DNA from: Microcella sp.
GTDB taxonomy: Bacteria > Actinomycetota > Actinomycetes > Actinomycetales > Microbacteriaceae
Assembly: GCF_030645145.1 (NCBI RefSeq)
Contig: NZ_JAUSMI010000050.1
Span: 1 to 34,673, forward strand
DNA: 34,673 bases
Direction of reading: 5' to 3'
Shown here: piece by piece, positions 1-8,105 of the stretch
How the letters are laid out: the number at the start of each line of letters is the position of its first letter
How positions within the stretch are numbered: the stretch's first letter is position 1
Position numbers and translations under genes: made by a program
Notes under the pieces: generated by a model
Databases searched by the model: none
What the model was told of the DNA's origin: nothing
The model's input: only the letters and a program-made list of their open reading frames with translations

Positions 1-1754
1 CGCAGCTCGCCCGCCGCGCCGACCGGCACCACGGGAGACCGCGGGGTCACCGGCGGCACGGGCTGGTAGGCGGCGCCGAGCGCGGGCCGAGCATCCGCCT
101 CGCCGCGATTCGGCCACAGGGCGAAGGCGCGCTCCGCCTGCGCGGTGATCGTGAGCGACGGGTTGACGCCGAGGTTCGCCGAGATCGCCGCTCCGTCGAC
201 GACGTGCAGGCCCTCATGGCCGAACACGCGGTGGTACGGGTCGACGACGCCGGTCGCGGGGGAGTCGCCGATGGGGCATCCGCCGAGGAAGTGCGCCGTC
301 ATCGGCACGTCGAAGACCTCGCTGATGCCCGACTGCGCGAATCCGCTCATGTGCTTCGCCATGAGGCCGTACGCCTCGTTCGCCTCGGGCAGGTAGGTCG
401 GGTTCGGCTCCCCGTGCCCCTGACTCGATCGCAGCCGGAACCGCCCGAACAGCCCGCGCCCAGCGCGCACCGTGAGCGAGTTGTCGCGGTTCTGCATGAC
501 GAGGCCGACGATCGTGCGCTCGCTCCAGCTGCCGAGGCCGACGACCATCGACGCGACGCGGGCGGGGTGGCGCAGCAGCTGGCCGATCCACAGCAGCCAG
601 CGCGGCGTGCGGCGACCGCCGGGAACGGCGAGCGTCGCGAGCAGCGCGAGAGCGTTCGAGCCGTGGCCGTAGCGGCAGGGCTCGATGTGCGTGTGCTCGT
701 CGGGGTGGATCGACGACGTGATCGCGACGCCCCGCGTCATGTCGACGCCGCGCGCGTGACGCAGGGCGGTGGATGCTCCGCCGAGGGCCTCGGAATTCGT
801 GCGCGTCAGCTCGCCCAGCCGGTCGGAGATCCCCGGCAGATGCCCCTCGGCCTTCATGCGGTGCAGCAGCTGCTGGGTGCCCCACGCTCCCGCGGCGACG
901 ACGACCTGGTCGGCGGTGAGCGTGCGCTCGGAGCGGCGGCCCTTCCCGGTGCGGCGGGTGGTGACGGTGTACCCGCCGCCCGGTCGAGGCGCGACGCGCG
1001 TGACGGTCGTCAGCGGCTGCACGACCGCGCCCGCCGACTCAGCCAGGTGCAGGTAGTTCTTGACGAGCGTGTTCTTCGCGTTGTGCCGGCAGCCCGTCAT
1101 GCACTCGCCGCACTCGAGGCAGCCGCGGCGCGCGGGGCCGGCTCCGCCGAAGAAGGGGTCGGGCGCCTCGACGCCCGCGCCCTCGCCGAAGTACACCCCG
1201 ACCGGGGTCAGGTGGAAGCTCTCGGGCACGCCCAGGTCGGCGGCGACCTTCTGCATGATCTCGTCGGCGGGCGTGATCGTCGGGTTGAGCGCGACGCCGA
1301 GCATGCGGCTCGCCTGGTCGTAGTAGGCGTCGAGCTCGGCCTTCCAGTCGGTGATGTGCGCCCACTGCCGGTCGTGGAAGAACGCGTCCGAAGCCGGACG
1401 GTAGAGCGTGTTGGCGTAGACGAGCGAGCCGCCGCCGACGCCAGCGCCGGCCAAGATCATGACGTCGTCGAGCAGGTGGATGCGCTGGATGCCCAGCAGG
1501 CCGAGCGCGGGCGCCCAGAAGAACTTGCGCAGGCTCCAGGAGTTCTGGGCGAACTCGTCGTCGGCGAAGCGGCGGCCCGCCTCGAGCACCGTCACGCGGT
1601 AGCCCTTCTCGACGAGGCGTAGCGCGGCGACCGAGCCGCCGAAGCCGGAGCCGATGACGATGACGTCGTGGTGGTCGGGGTGTTGGTCGGGGCCGTAAGA
1701 CCCTGGGTCGGTCGCGCGGTGCGACTCGGGCGCGGTCGGGCGTGCGCCGAGCAT
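1..1754 (-). CDS. GMC family oxidoreductase, ChoD (cholesterol oxidase)-like; C-terminus cut by window edge
   Basis: This is an FAD-dependent GMC oxidoreductase that should oxidise an alcohol; the substrate is not known. Translating the minus strand from the ATG at 1754 gives an open frame of 584 codons to the window edge. A dinucleotide-binding motif GSGFGGS sits at residues 35-41 after the strand DVIVI, and an ADP-ribose acidic residue follows in VTVLEAG. A central ECGECMTGCRHNAKNTL segment and a late DGAAISANLGVNPSLTITA segment are hallmarks of the actinobacterial cholesterol-oxidase-like branch (Mycobacterium ChoD type, about 580 residues), so only a short tail should be missing. Many members of this branch do not use sterols, so a sterol substrate is not claimed. 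The start lies 2 bp after the stop of the upstream aldehyde dehydrogenase, which indicates one transcript and an alcohol-to-aldehyde-to-acid pair. Confidence 0.9.
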   Translation of the reverse strand, partial: MLGARPTAPESHRATDPGSYGPDQHPDHHDVIVIGSGFGGSVAALRLVEKGYRVTVLEAGRRFADDEFAQNSWSLRKFFWAPALGLLGIQRIHLLDDVMILAGAGVGGGSLVYANTLYRPASDAFFHDRQWAHITDWKAELDAYYDQASRMLGVALNPTITPADEIMQKVAADLGVPESFHLTPVGVYFGEGAGVEAPDPFFGGAGPARRGCLECGECMTGCRHNAKNTLVKNYLHLAESAGAVVQPLTTVTRVAPRPGGGYTVTTRRTGKGRRSERTLTADQVVVAAGAWGTQQLLHRMKAEGHLPGISDRLGELTRTNSEALGGASTALRHARGVDMTRGVAITSSIHPDEHTHIEPCRYGHGSNALALLATLAVPGGRRTPRWLLWIGQLLRHPARVASMVVGLGSWSERTIVGLVMQNRDNSLTVRAGRGLFGRFRLRSSQGHGEPNPTYLPEANEAYGLMAKHMSGFAQSGISEVFDVPMTAHFLGGCPIGDSPATGVVDPYHRVFGHEGLHVVDGAAISANLGVNPSLTITAQAERAFALWPNRGEADARPALGAAYQPVPPVTPRSPVVPVGAAGEL

Positions 1755-1756
1755 CC

Positions 1757-3517
1757 TCAGCCCCTCACGTAGCTGGCGATCGTGGCGACCGCCGCGGGAA
1801 GCGCGCCCGCGGAATCATCGCCGGCGAAGCGCGTCAGGCGCTCGGCGGTCACGTGCGCCGTGCGGTTGTCGACCGACCAGAGCGGTGTGGGGGTGGGATG
1901 CCACGGCCCGTGGCCGACCGTGCGCTCGACGTGCGCGGGGTCGAGCAGCAGGGCGTTGTGCACCACGCCGATGCCGCTGCCGACCTCGTGCACCTCGTGC
2001 CCCGGGAACGCTCCCCATGTCGCGCCGGGCATGCCGAAGAGCGGGCCGACCCAGCAGTTGACGCCGACCGTGCCGTACTCGAGGGTCGCGATCGCCGCGT
2101 CGAGGGCTCCGCGGAGGGCGCGGCGCGTGCGCGGGTGGATCACGATGCCCGCACCGAGCGTCCCCGCGAGGCGGCCGTTGCAGAACGCGACCGCGGCGTC
2201 GAGGAAGGCCGCCGGGTCGACGACGCCGTCACGGGCGGGCGCCGACGGCACGCGCACGACGCCGAGCACGGGCCCGAAGACCTCGGTCGTGAAGAGCGGC
2301 TCGGTCTCGTCGGCGGGGTCGAGATGGTCGACGAGGGCGCGCGCGGCGGCGGGGTCTCCGCCGAGGCTCACGGCGTCGGGGTGGCCGGCGACCGCGGCGT
2401 CGCGCCGTTCGGCCGCTCCGGGGTAGTAGGCGGGGCGAACGGGTGCGGCCGCGAGGTGCCCGCGGAGCTTCGCGACGAGCGCGTCGGCGTGCTCCCACTC
2501 GGCGGGGATCACGACGAGCTGCGTCGCGATGCAGTTGAAGCCCGAGTTGTGCAGGCGCTCGGTCGCGATGCCGCGGGCGACGGTGTCGAGGTCGTCGTCG
2601 GTCCAGCGGTCGCGACCGCGCGCGCCGTCGGCCCCGCCCGGGACGACGATGACCGGGCCGACGCCGCCGAGCTCGCTCGTGATCGGCTTGTCGAGGATCG
2701 GCCGCCGCCCCAGGCGGCGCGCCTCGCGGTCGGGGCCCGCGCCGAACACGATCGTGTCGTGGCTCGCGCGGCTGCCGGTGATGTGGATGCGGTCGACGTC
2801 CGGGTGGTGGATGAGCGCCTGCCCGACCTCGTGGTCGCCCTCGACGATGCGCACGAGGTCGCGCTCGATCGCGGGAGCGAACGCCGCGCGCAGGGCTTCG
2901 CCCACGTGCGCGTTCACGGGGTTGAGCTTCACGACCGCGGCGCTCGCCTCCTGATACAGGGCGGTCAGCACGTCCAGGGCCGGGATGCCCGTGATGTTCC
3001 CGGCGCCGAGCACCGCCGTGACCAGGGGCGCGCGATCACGATCGCGGAGGGCTCCCGCGATGCCCGCACGGGCATCCTCGATGCTCACGCCGCGGCGGAG
3101 CCAGACGTCGGCGGAGTACCCGGGGAGCACGGCGTCCTTCGGCAGGTACGGGAAGGCGCGGATCGCGACGCGGCCCTGCGGGGCGCGGTCGACGCGACGG
3201 TCGGTGAAGGGGGAGCCGCCCCGCTCGATCGTGCGGAGGGTCTTCTCCAGCGCGCTCGTCGCGGTGATGACGGCGTAGGGGCCGCTCGACCACTCCTCGC
3301 CGGCGGCAGGGCTGCTCGGGTCGATCTGCTTCACGGCGCACGCGGCGGCGACCCAGTCGGCGGCGGCCGCGGCGGTGGCGCGGCGCAGCTCGGGCAGCAG
3401 GGCGCGCTTGGTGGCGAGGTCGCTCGCGACCCAGGAGGCCGCGCCTCGACGGAGCGCGGTGAGGTCGGCGTCGAGTGCGGAGGGGAGCTCGTGGGTGCGC
3501 GTCGCGGCGTCGCTCAC
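1757..3517 (-). CDS. Aldehyde dehydrogenase family protein, long divergent type (586 aa)
   Basis: This is an NAD(P)-dependent aldehyde dehydrogenase-fold enzyme. The catalytic cysteine is Cys329 in NSGFNCIATQ and the general-base glutamate is Glu282 in SELGGVGP. Cofactor-loop sequences VLGAGNITGIPALDV (about 169-183) and KLNPVNAHVG (about 197-206) replace the usual PWNFP and KPA motifs, marking it as distant from the common 480-500 residue enzymes; it is also about 90 residues longer. The start is a GTG at 3517 preceded by a strong ribosome site (GGAAGGAG, about 6 nt away). An extended -10-like TACGCT lies on the minus strand at 3567-3562. It stands 78 bp after the IclR gene and 2 bp before the GMC oxidoreductase, so it probably oxidises the aldehyde made by that enzyme. 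The substrate is unknown. Confidence 0.88.
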   Translation of the reverse strand: MSDAATRTHELPSALDADLTALRRGAASWVASDLATKRALLPELRRATAAAAADWVAAACAVKQIDPSSPAAGEEWSSGPYAVITATSALEKTLRTIERGGSPFTDRRVDRAPQGRVAIRAFPYLPKDAVLPGYSADVWLRRGVSIEDARAGIAGALRDRDRAPLVTAVLGAGNITGIPALDVLTALYQEASAAVVKLNPVNAHVGEALRAAFAPAIERDLVRIVEGDHEVGQALIHHPDVDRIHITGSRASHDTIVFGAGPDREARRLGRRPILDKPITSELGGVGPVIVVPGGADGARGRDRWTDDDLDTVARGIATERLHNSGFNCIATQLVVIPAEWEHADALVAKLRGHLAAAPVRPAYYPGAAERRDAAVAGHPDAVSLGGDPAAARALVDHLDPADETEPLFTTEVFGPVLGVVRVPSAPARDGVVDPAAFLDAAVAFCNGRLAGTLGAGIVIHPRTRRALRGALDAAIATLEYGTVGVNCWVGPLFGMPGATWGAFPGHEVHEVGSGIGVVHNALLLDPAHVERTVGHGPWHPTPTPLWSVDNRTAHVTAERLTRFAGDDSAGALPAAVATIASYVRG

Positions 3518-3595
3518 GTCGGCTCCTTCCTTCCGCGTCGTCGGTGAGCGCGGATGAGTCGAGCGTACGACGGCGAAGCCGAGACGGCACCCGAT

Positions 3596-4486
3596 CTAGC
3601 CCTCGGTGGCGCGTAGCCCGCGCTCGGGTGCCCCCAGCTGCTCCGAGAGCTCTCGGGCAATCTTCGCGACGACGCGACCCGCGGCATCCAGGTGCTCGCC
3701 GAGGCGATGCTTCGGGGCGCTGACGTTGATGGCGGCGATGACGGTGCCGCGGAAGTCGAAGACGGGGGCCGAGACGCCGACGACGCCCGCCTCGAACTCC
3801 TCGTCGACCTTCGCGTAGCCCTGTCGTCGGATGCGCGCGATCTCGGCGAGGAACGCCTCGACGTCGGTCACGAGCGACGCGCCCGGAACGGGCTCGGAGG
3901 GCGAGGGGGATCCGAAGGCCGTCGCCACGGGGGCGCTCGGGCTCGTGATGGCGCGGTCGTGGCCGTGCACCTCGTACCACTCGCGCAGGTTCTGCTCGGT
4001 CCAGCTCGAGACGAGCACGCGCCCGGCAGAGGTGTTCCAGGCGGCCGTGCTCACGCCCTCCCAGCCGACGCCGCGGAAGGCGTACTCGCTCATCTCGCTC
4101 ACGAGGGTGAGCACGGTGCCCGAGCGCAGCACGCACAAGTGGGTCGTCTCATGCGTCGCGCGCACGACGCGGCGCAGGAACGGCAGGGCACGAGTGACGA
4201 GCTGTGCCTCGCGCGTGCGGGCGGCGAGCGCGTAGAGCTGGTGCCCGAGCCGGTACTGCAGGGTGTCTGGGTCCCTCTCAATGAGTCCCGCGTCGGCGAG
4301 CGTTGCGAGGGTGCGCGAGACGACCGCCTTGTCGCGATCGGCGAGGGCGGCGACGCGACTGACGCCGAGACCCCCCGCGCTCACGCTCTCGGGCGTCGCG
4401 AGCAGCTCGAGCAGCTCCAGGTCGCGCTGCAGCCCGGCGGAGTTGCGCCGGGGTGCGGCGGCGGGGCCCGAAGTCGTGCTCGGCAT
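3596..4486 (-). CDS. IclR family transcriptional regulator
   Basis: The 296-residue protein has an N-terminal winged helix (about residues 18-75, with SRVAALADRDKAVVSRTLATLADAGLIER as the helix-turn-helix) and a C-terminal IclR effector domain (about 85-285). The latter contains the typical segments THLCVLRSGTVLTL, SAGRVLVSSW and GVVGVSAPVFDFRGTVIAAINVSAP. IclR proteins usually control adjacent catabolic operons and respond to a pathway metabolite. This one sits between an oxidoreductase pair read leftward and a ten-gene transport and catabolism operon read rightward, so it likely governs both. A -10 (TAGGCT, 4498-4493) and -35 (TTGTCA, 4522-4517) with an 18-bp spacer place the transcript start on the ATG, which predicts a leaderless mRNA. 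The -35 is one arm of the palindrome at 4508-4522, which points to autoregulation. Confidence 0.95.
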   Translation of the reverse strand: MPSTTSGPAAAPRRNSAGLQRDLELLELLATPESVSAGGLGVSRVAALADRDKAVVSRTLATLADAGLIERDPDTLQYRLGHQLYALAARTREAQLVTRALPFLRRVVRATHETTHLCVLRSGTVLTLVSEMSEYAFRGVGWEGVSTAAWNTSAGRVLVSSWTEQNLREWYEVHGHDRAITSPSAPVATAFGSPSPSEPVPGASLVTDVEAFLAEIARIRRQGYAKVDEEFEAGVVGVSAPVFDFRGTVIAAINVSAPKHRLGEHLDAAGRVVAKIARELSEQLGAPERGLRATEG

Positions 4487-4507
4487 GGCGCGAGCCTAGC
4501 CCCGGTG

Positions 4508-4522
4508 TTGCCATACTGACAA
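4508..4522. promoter_or_regulatory. Putative IclR operator (15-bp inverted repeat) in divergent promoter region
   Basis: TTGCCATACTGACAA is a 6-3-6 inverted repeat with 5 of 6 arm bases matching; adding the flanking G and C (4507-4523) gives 7-base arms. The size and layout fit operators described for IclR-family regulators. Its right arm is also the -35 hexamer (TTGTCA, minus strand) of the iclR gene. On its other side, 6 bp downstream, is the -35 (TTGACG, 4529-4534) of the plus-strand operon. One bound regulator could therefore repress its own gene and either repress or activate the operon. The assignment to this IclR protein is inference from position. Confidence 0.6.
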
Positions 4523-4528
4523 CTAGCG

Positions 4529-4558
4529 TTGACGAAATGATCCAGTCCGACCTACCGT
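4529..4558 (+). promoter_or_regulatory. Predicted promoter of the transport/catabolic operon
   Basis: The -35 TTGACG (4529-4534) is one base off consensus, and TACCGT (4553-4558) is a plausible actinobacterial -10 after an 18-bp spacer. Transcription would start near 4565, about 48 nt before the GTG of the first permease gene. A ribosome site GAGGAG precedes that start. No other convincing promoter is seen before the start of the ten-gene series. Confidence 0.5.
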
Positions 4559-4612
4559 GACTCAACCGCCCACCCCGGGGCGCGATCGCTCGACGCTGAG
4601 TGAGGAGCACGT

Positions 4613-5278
4613 GTGACCCCGTTCGATCTCGCCGGCCTGCTGACCTTCTGGTCGCGCCGCTGGGACGACATCCTCGAGCTGATGGTCGAGCACCTCGTCG
4701 TCGTGCTCATCTCCCTCGCGATCGCGATGGTCATCGGCGTCATCGTCGGCATGCTCACCTGGAACAAGCCGATCCCCGCCGCGATCGTCATCGCGGCCGC
4801 GGGCGTCGCGCTCACCATCCCGAGCCTCGCCCTCCTCGCACTGCTCATCCGGCCCTTCGGCCTCGGCTGGACGAGCACCGTCATCGCACTGACCTTCTAT
4901 TCGCTCCTGCCCATCGTGCGCAACACGATCGTCGGCCTCCGCGAGGTGCCGCCGAGCGTCCTCGAGTCGGCGATGGGAATGGGCATGGGTCCGATCAAGC
5001 GCATGATGAGCATCCAGCTGCCCATCGCGTGGCCGATCATCCTCACGGGCGTACGCGTCGCCGCCCAGCTGACCATCGGCATCGCCGCAATCGCGGCCTA
5101 CGTCGCCGGGCCCGGTCTCGGCACTCTCATCTTCAACGGCCTCTCGTCGCTCGGATCGAAGAACGCGCTCAACTTCGCGCTCACCGGCACGCTCTGCGTC
5201 ATCATCCTCGCGCTCGTGGTCGACGCCGCCTTCGTCCAGATCACTCGCCTCACCACCTCAAGGGGTCTCCGTGCCTGA
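4613..5278 (+). CDS. ABC transporter permease, OpuC/ProW (osmoprotectant) type
   Basis: This 221-residue membrane protein has about five hydrophobic segments. It carries the EAA-type loop that contacts the ATPase, in the segment from EVPPSVLESAMGMGMG to LPIAWPIILTGVR (about residues 115-145). These sequences are characteristic of the OpuCB/ProW/YehW permease family, which moves glycine betaine, choline, carnitine and similar quaternary amines. The GTG start is chosen because a GAGGAG ribosome site lies about 8 nt upstream and longer frames have none. The gene overlaps the ATPase gene by 8 bp, so translation is probably coupled. Its position at the head of an operon with catabolic enzymes suggests nutrient uptake rather than osmotic protection. 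That is inference; the substrate cannot be read from the permease. Confidence 0.93.
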   Translation: MTPFDLAGLLTFWSRRWDDILELMVEHLVVVLISLAIAMVIGVIVGMLTWNKPIPAAIVIAAAGVALTIPSLALLALLIRPFGLGWTSTVIALTFYSLLPIVRNTIVGLREVPPSVLESAMGMGMGPIKRMMSIQLPIAWPIILTGVRVAAQLTIGIAAIAAYVAGPGLGTLIFNGLSSLGSKNALNFALTGTLCVIILALVVDAAFVQITRLTTSRGLRA

Positions 5279-6323
5279 ATCGACCGACACCGCCCTCACG
5301 CAGATCGCGAGCCGCACTGACGGCGCCCGCATCGTTCTCGACCGAGTCAGCAAGGTCTACCCCGGGCAGGACGCCCCCGCCGTCGAGGAGTTCTCGATGG
5401 TCGCCGAGCCCGGCGAGCTCATCATGTTCGTCGGCCCCTCGGGCTGCGGCAAGACCACGACGATGAAGATGATCAACCGCATCATCGAGCCCTCGAGCGG
5501 GTCGATCACGATCGACGGCCGCGACATCCTGTCGCTCGATCCGAGCGAGCTGCGCCGGCACATCGGTTACGTGATCCAGCAGATCGGGCTGTTCCCGCAC
5601 ATGACGATCGCCGAGAACATCGCGGTCGTGCCGAAGCTGCTCGGCTGGAGCAAGCAGCGCACCGCCGAGCGCATCGACGAGTTGCTGCAGACGGTGCAGC
5701 TCGACCCCGGAACCTTCGCTCACCGCTACCCGCGCCAGCTCTCGGGCGGCCAGCAGCAGCGGGTCGGCGTCGCGCGCGCGCTCGCCGCCAACCCGCCCGT
5801 CATGCTCATGGACGAGCCCTTCGGCGCGACCGACCCCATCACGCGCGAGAAGCTGCAGGCCGAGTTTCTGCGCCTGCAGGAATCGATCGGCAAGACGATC
5901 ATCTTCGTCACTCACGACTTCGATGAGGCCATCAAGCTCGGCGACCGCATCGCCGTGCTGAGCGAGCGCTCGCAGATCGAGCAGTTCGACACGCCCGCGG
6001 CGATCCTCGCTGAGCCGGCCAACGCCTACGTGCGCTCGTTCATCGGCCATGGGGCGGCATTGAAGCGGCTCGCCCTCATCCCGGTCGAGACCGCGGTGCT
6101 CGGCGCAGCATCCGCCGCCGTCGACCACCACCGCATTGCGACCGATGACAGCCTGCGCGATGCGCTCGACCTGCTCATCGTGACGGGTGCCCCCGCGATC
6201 GGCGTCGTCGACCGGTCGGGCTCGCTCGTCGGGTCGCTGACGGTCGAGCGCATCTCGACGGCGCTGGGGGCGGATGCCACGGCGCTCGCCGCGACGCGCT
6301 CCGACGAGGGGCGGCCCGCGTGA
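5271..6323 (+). CDS. ABC transporter ATP-binding protein, OpuCA/ProV type
   Basis: The 350-residue ATPase energises the two adjacent permeases. Walker A GPSGCGKT is at 55-62, the Q-loop near Gln103-104, the signature LSGGQQQR at 157-164, Walker B VMLMDE at 177-182 and the switch His at 215. After the nucleotide domain (to about residue 240) there is a C-terminal extension of about 100 residues. It contains one CBS-like stretch (RDALDLLIVTGAPAIGVVDRSGSLVGSLTVERI, about 292-325). OpuA/OpuC ATPases normally carry a tandem CBS pair used for ionic-strength or nucleotide sensing; here one copy looks degenerate. It starts at a GTG inside the end of the first permease gene and overlaps the second permease gene by 4 bp. 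Confidence 0.94.
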   Translation: MPESTDTALTQIASRTDGARIVLDRVSKVYPGQDAPAVEEFSMVAEPGELIMFVGPSGCGKTTTMKMINRIIEPSSGSITIDGRDILSLDPSELRRHIGYVIQQIGLFPHMTIAENIAVVPKLLGWSKQRTAERIDELLQTVQLDPGTFAHRYPRQLSGGQQQRVGVARALAANPPVMLMDEPFGATDPITREKLQAEFLRLQESIGKTIIFVTHDFDEAIKLGDRIAVLSERSQIEQFDTPAAILAEPANAYVRSFIGHGAALKRLALIPVETAVLGAASAAVDHHRIATDDSLRDALDLLIVTGAPAIGVVDRSGSLVGSLTVERISTALGADATALAATRSDEGRPA

Positions 6324-7105
6324 CCGTCTCGACCGCCACGACCGCGATCTCGACCGCGTCGGCCGCACGCCGGACCGACCGCCGCATCCGCATCGCCCGG
6401 CGGGCGGCGACTCCCGTCATCGTCGTGCTCTCGCTCGGCGGCCTGCTGCTGTGGCTGTCGACGCTGGAGCTCGACTCGATCGAGCAGCGGACGCTCAACT
6501 GGGACTACATCGCTCTGCGCACCGGCGAGCATCTCAACCTCACGATCGTGGCGTCGATCCTCGTCGCCGTGCTCGCGATCCCGACAGGCATCCTGCTGAG
6601 CCGAACGAGATCGCGTGCAGCTCGGGGCTTCGTGCTCGGGCTCGCCAACGTCGGCCAGGCGACGCCCGCGGTCGGCGTCGTGATCCTCCTCGCCATCATC
6701 TGGCAGACCGGTTACACGACCGCGCTCGTCGCGCTCGTCATCTACTCGTTCCTGCCCGTGCTGCGCAACACGATGATCGGCCTCGAGCAGATCGACCCCT
6801 TCGTCAAGGAGTCGGCGCTCGGCATGGGCATGACGAGCGGCCAGGTGCTGCGGCGCATCGAACTACCGCTCGCGGTGCCCGTGATCCTCGCTGGTCTGCG
6901 CACCTCGCTCGTCTTCTGCGTCGGCGTCGCGACGATCGCGACCTTCATCAACGCCGGCGGGCTCGGCGACATGATCGTCAACGGCCTCAAGCTCCAGCGT
7001 TTTCCCGTACTCGTGACCGGCGCCGTGCTCGTGGCGAGCATCGCGCTGCTCATCGACTGGGTCGCAAGCGTCGTCGAAGACGTGCTGCGCCCGAAAGGCG
7101 TGTAG
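6320..7105 (+). CDS. ABC transporter permease, OpuC/ProW type (second subunit)
   Basis: This 261-residue permease pairs with the one at 4613-5278. After a short charged N-terminus rich in Arg and Thr (residues 1-30), the first membrane span is near 34-48 and further spans follow. The EAA loop reads QIDPFVKESALGMGMTSGQVLRRIELPLAVPVILAGLRTS (about 155-195). The start is a GTG in a GTGA overlap with the ATPase stop. The order permease, ATPase, permease, binding protein matches opuC/yeh-type four-gene systems. A 62-bp gap without a clear promoter separates it from the binding-protein gene. Confidence 0.93.
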   Translation: MTVSTATTAISTASAARRTDRRIRIARRAATPVIVVLSLGGLLLWLSTLELDSIEQRTLNWDYIALRTGEHLNLTIVASILVAVLAIPTGILLSRTRSRAARGFVLGLANVGQATPAVGVVILLAIIWQTGYTTALVALVIYSFLPVLRNTMIGLEQIDPFVKESALGMGMTSGQVLRRIELPLAVPVILAGLRTSLVFCVGVATIATFINAGGLGDMIVNGLKLQRFPVLVTGAVLVASIALLIDWVASVVEDVLRPKGV

Positions 7106-7167
7106 CGACGACGCTGCTCGCCCGCACTTCGAAAAGCACCGCCCACCCGCATCACCAAGGAGAACAC

Positions 7168-8103
7168 ATGCGCACTCGCACCACAGCTCTGGTGGCCCTC
7201 GCGGCCGCCTCGAGCCTCGTCCTCGCCGGCTGCTCCGCCGGCGCCGAGGCCCCCGTCGCCGAGGAGGAGCAGCTCGTCTCGGGCCTCACCGGCACGATCG
7301 GCTCGAAGGACTTCTCAGAGCAGTACATCCTCGCCCACCTCACGAGCCAGCTGCTCAACGCGTACGGCGCCGACACCGACGTCAACACGCAGGTCGTCGG
7401 CTCGGCCAACGTGCGCACGGCGCTCGAGAGCGACGAGTTCCTCGGCTACTGGGAGTACACCGGCACGTCGTGGATCACGTATAACGGCAACACGGCTCCC
7501 GTCGTCGGCGCCGAGGCCCAGTTCGAGGCGACCAAGGAGGCCGACGCGGCCAACGGCATCGCGTGGCTCGATCCGGCGCCGCTGAACAACACGTACGCGT
7601 TCGCGATCCGCGCCGACAAGGCCGAGGAGCTCGGCGTCTCGTCGCTCAGCGACATCGCAGGCCTCCCCGTCGAGGAGCAGACGTTCTGCATCGAGAGCGA
7701 GTTCTCGACGCGTGACGACGGCTTCCCGGGTCTCGTCGAGGCCTACGGCATCGACGTGCCGGCCGAGAACGTGGCGCTGCTCGACACGGGCGTCATCTAC
7801 ACGGCGACCGCCGAGGGCACCGACTGCAACTTCGGCGAGGTGTTCGCGACCGACGGCCGCATCGCCGCGCTCGACCTGGTCGTTCTCGAGGATGACGAGG
7901 CGTTCTTCCCCGTCTACCAGGCTGGCTTCACGCTCAAGCAGGAGGTGCTCGACGAGTACCCGGGCATCTCCGAGGTCATCGCGATGTTCGCTTCGAAGCT
8001 CACCGACGCCGAGATGCAGCGCCTCAATGCGCTCGCCGACGTCGACGGTGAGGACCCGGAGGACATCGCTCGCGACTGGCTCGAAGAGCAGGGCCTGATC
8101 TAG
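7168..8103 (+). CDS. Substrate-binding lipoprotein, OpuCC/ProX (quaternary amine) family
   Basis: The 311-residue protein has a lipoprotein signal: positively charged MRTRTT, hydrophobic core, then lipobox LAGC with acylated Cys22. The mature part begins TGTIGSKDFSEQYILAHLTSQLL and continues with ALESDEFLGYWEYTGTSW, both typical of the OpuCC/OsmX family that binds glycine betaine, choline and related compounds. The ATG at 7168 is chosen because an AAGGAG site lies 5 nt upstream and the signal peptide begins there; a longer in-frame extension exists but covers the permease gene. Anchoring on the outer face feeds ligand to the permeases. The stop is 2 bp before the Fae gene, linking the receptor tightly to the enzyme set. 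The ligand is unproven. Confidence 0.94.
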   Translation: MRTRTTALVALAAASSLVLAGCSAGAEAPVAEEEQLVSGLTGTIGSKDFSEQYILAHLTSQLLNAYGADTDVNTQVVGSANVRTALESDEFLGYWEYTGTSWITYNGNTAPVVGAEAQFEATKEADAANGIAWLDPAPLNNTYAFAIRADKAEELGVSSLSDIAGLPVEEQTFCIESEFSTRDDGFPGLVEAYGIDVPAENVALLDTGVIYTATAEGTDCNFGEVFATDGRIAALDLVVLEDDEAFFPVYQAGFTLKQEVLDEYPGISEVIAMFASKLTDAEMQRLNALADVDGEDPEDIARDWLEEQGLI

Positions 8104-8105
8104 TC

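Noticed and set aside
204-1622. Long plus-strand open frame over the GMC oxidoreductase
   Set aside because: Antisense shadow of high-GC coding DNA: Arg/Ala/Val/Asp-rich, no known motif, while the minus strand gives a clear GMC protein.
1742-3547. 601-codon plus-strand frame over the aldehyde dehydrogenase
   Set aside because: Low-complexity shadow; the minus-strand frame has the ribosome site and catalytic motifs.
3036-4136. 366-codon minus-strand frame between aldehyde dehydrogenase and IclR genes
   Set aside because: Overlaps both real genes in another frame and is Arg-rich without motifs.
6274-7167. Upstream extension of the binding-protein frame
   Set aside because: Covers the second permease gene and lacks a ribosome site; the lipoprotein signal starts at 7168.
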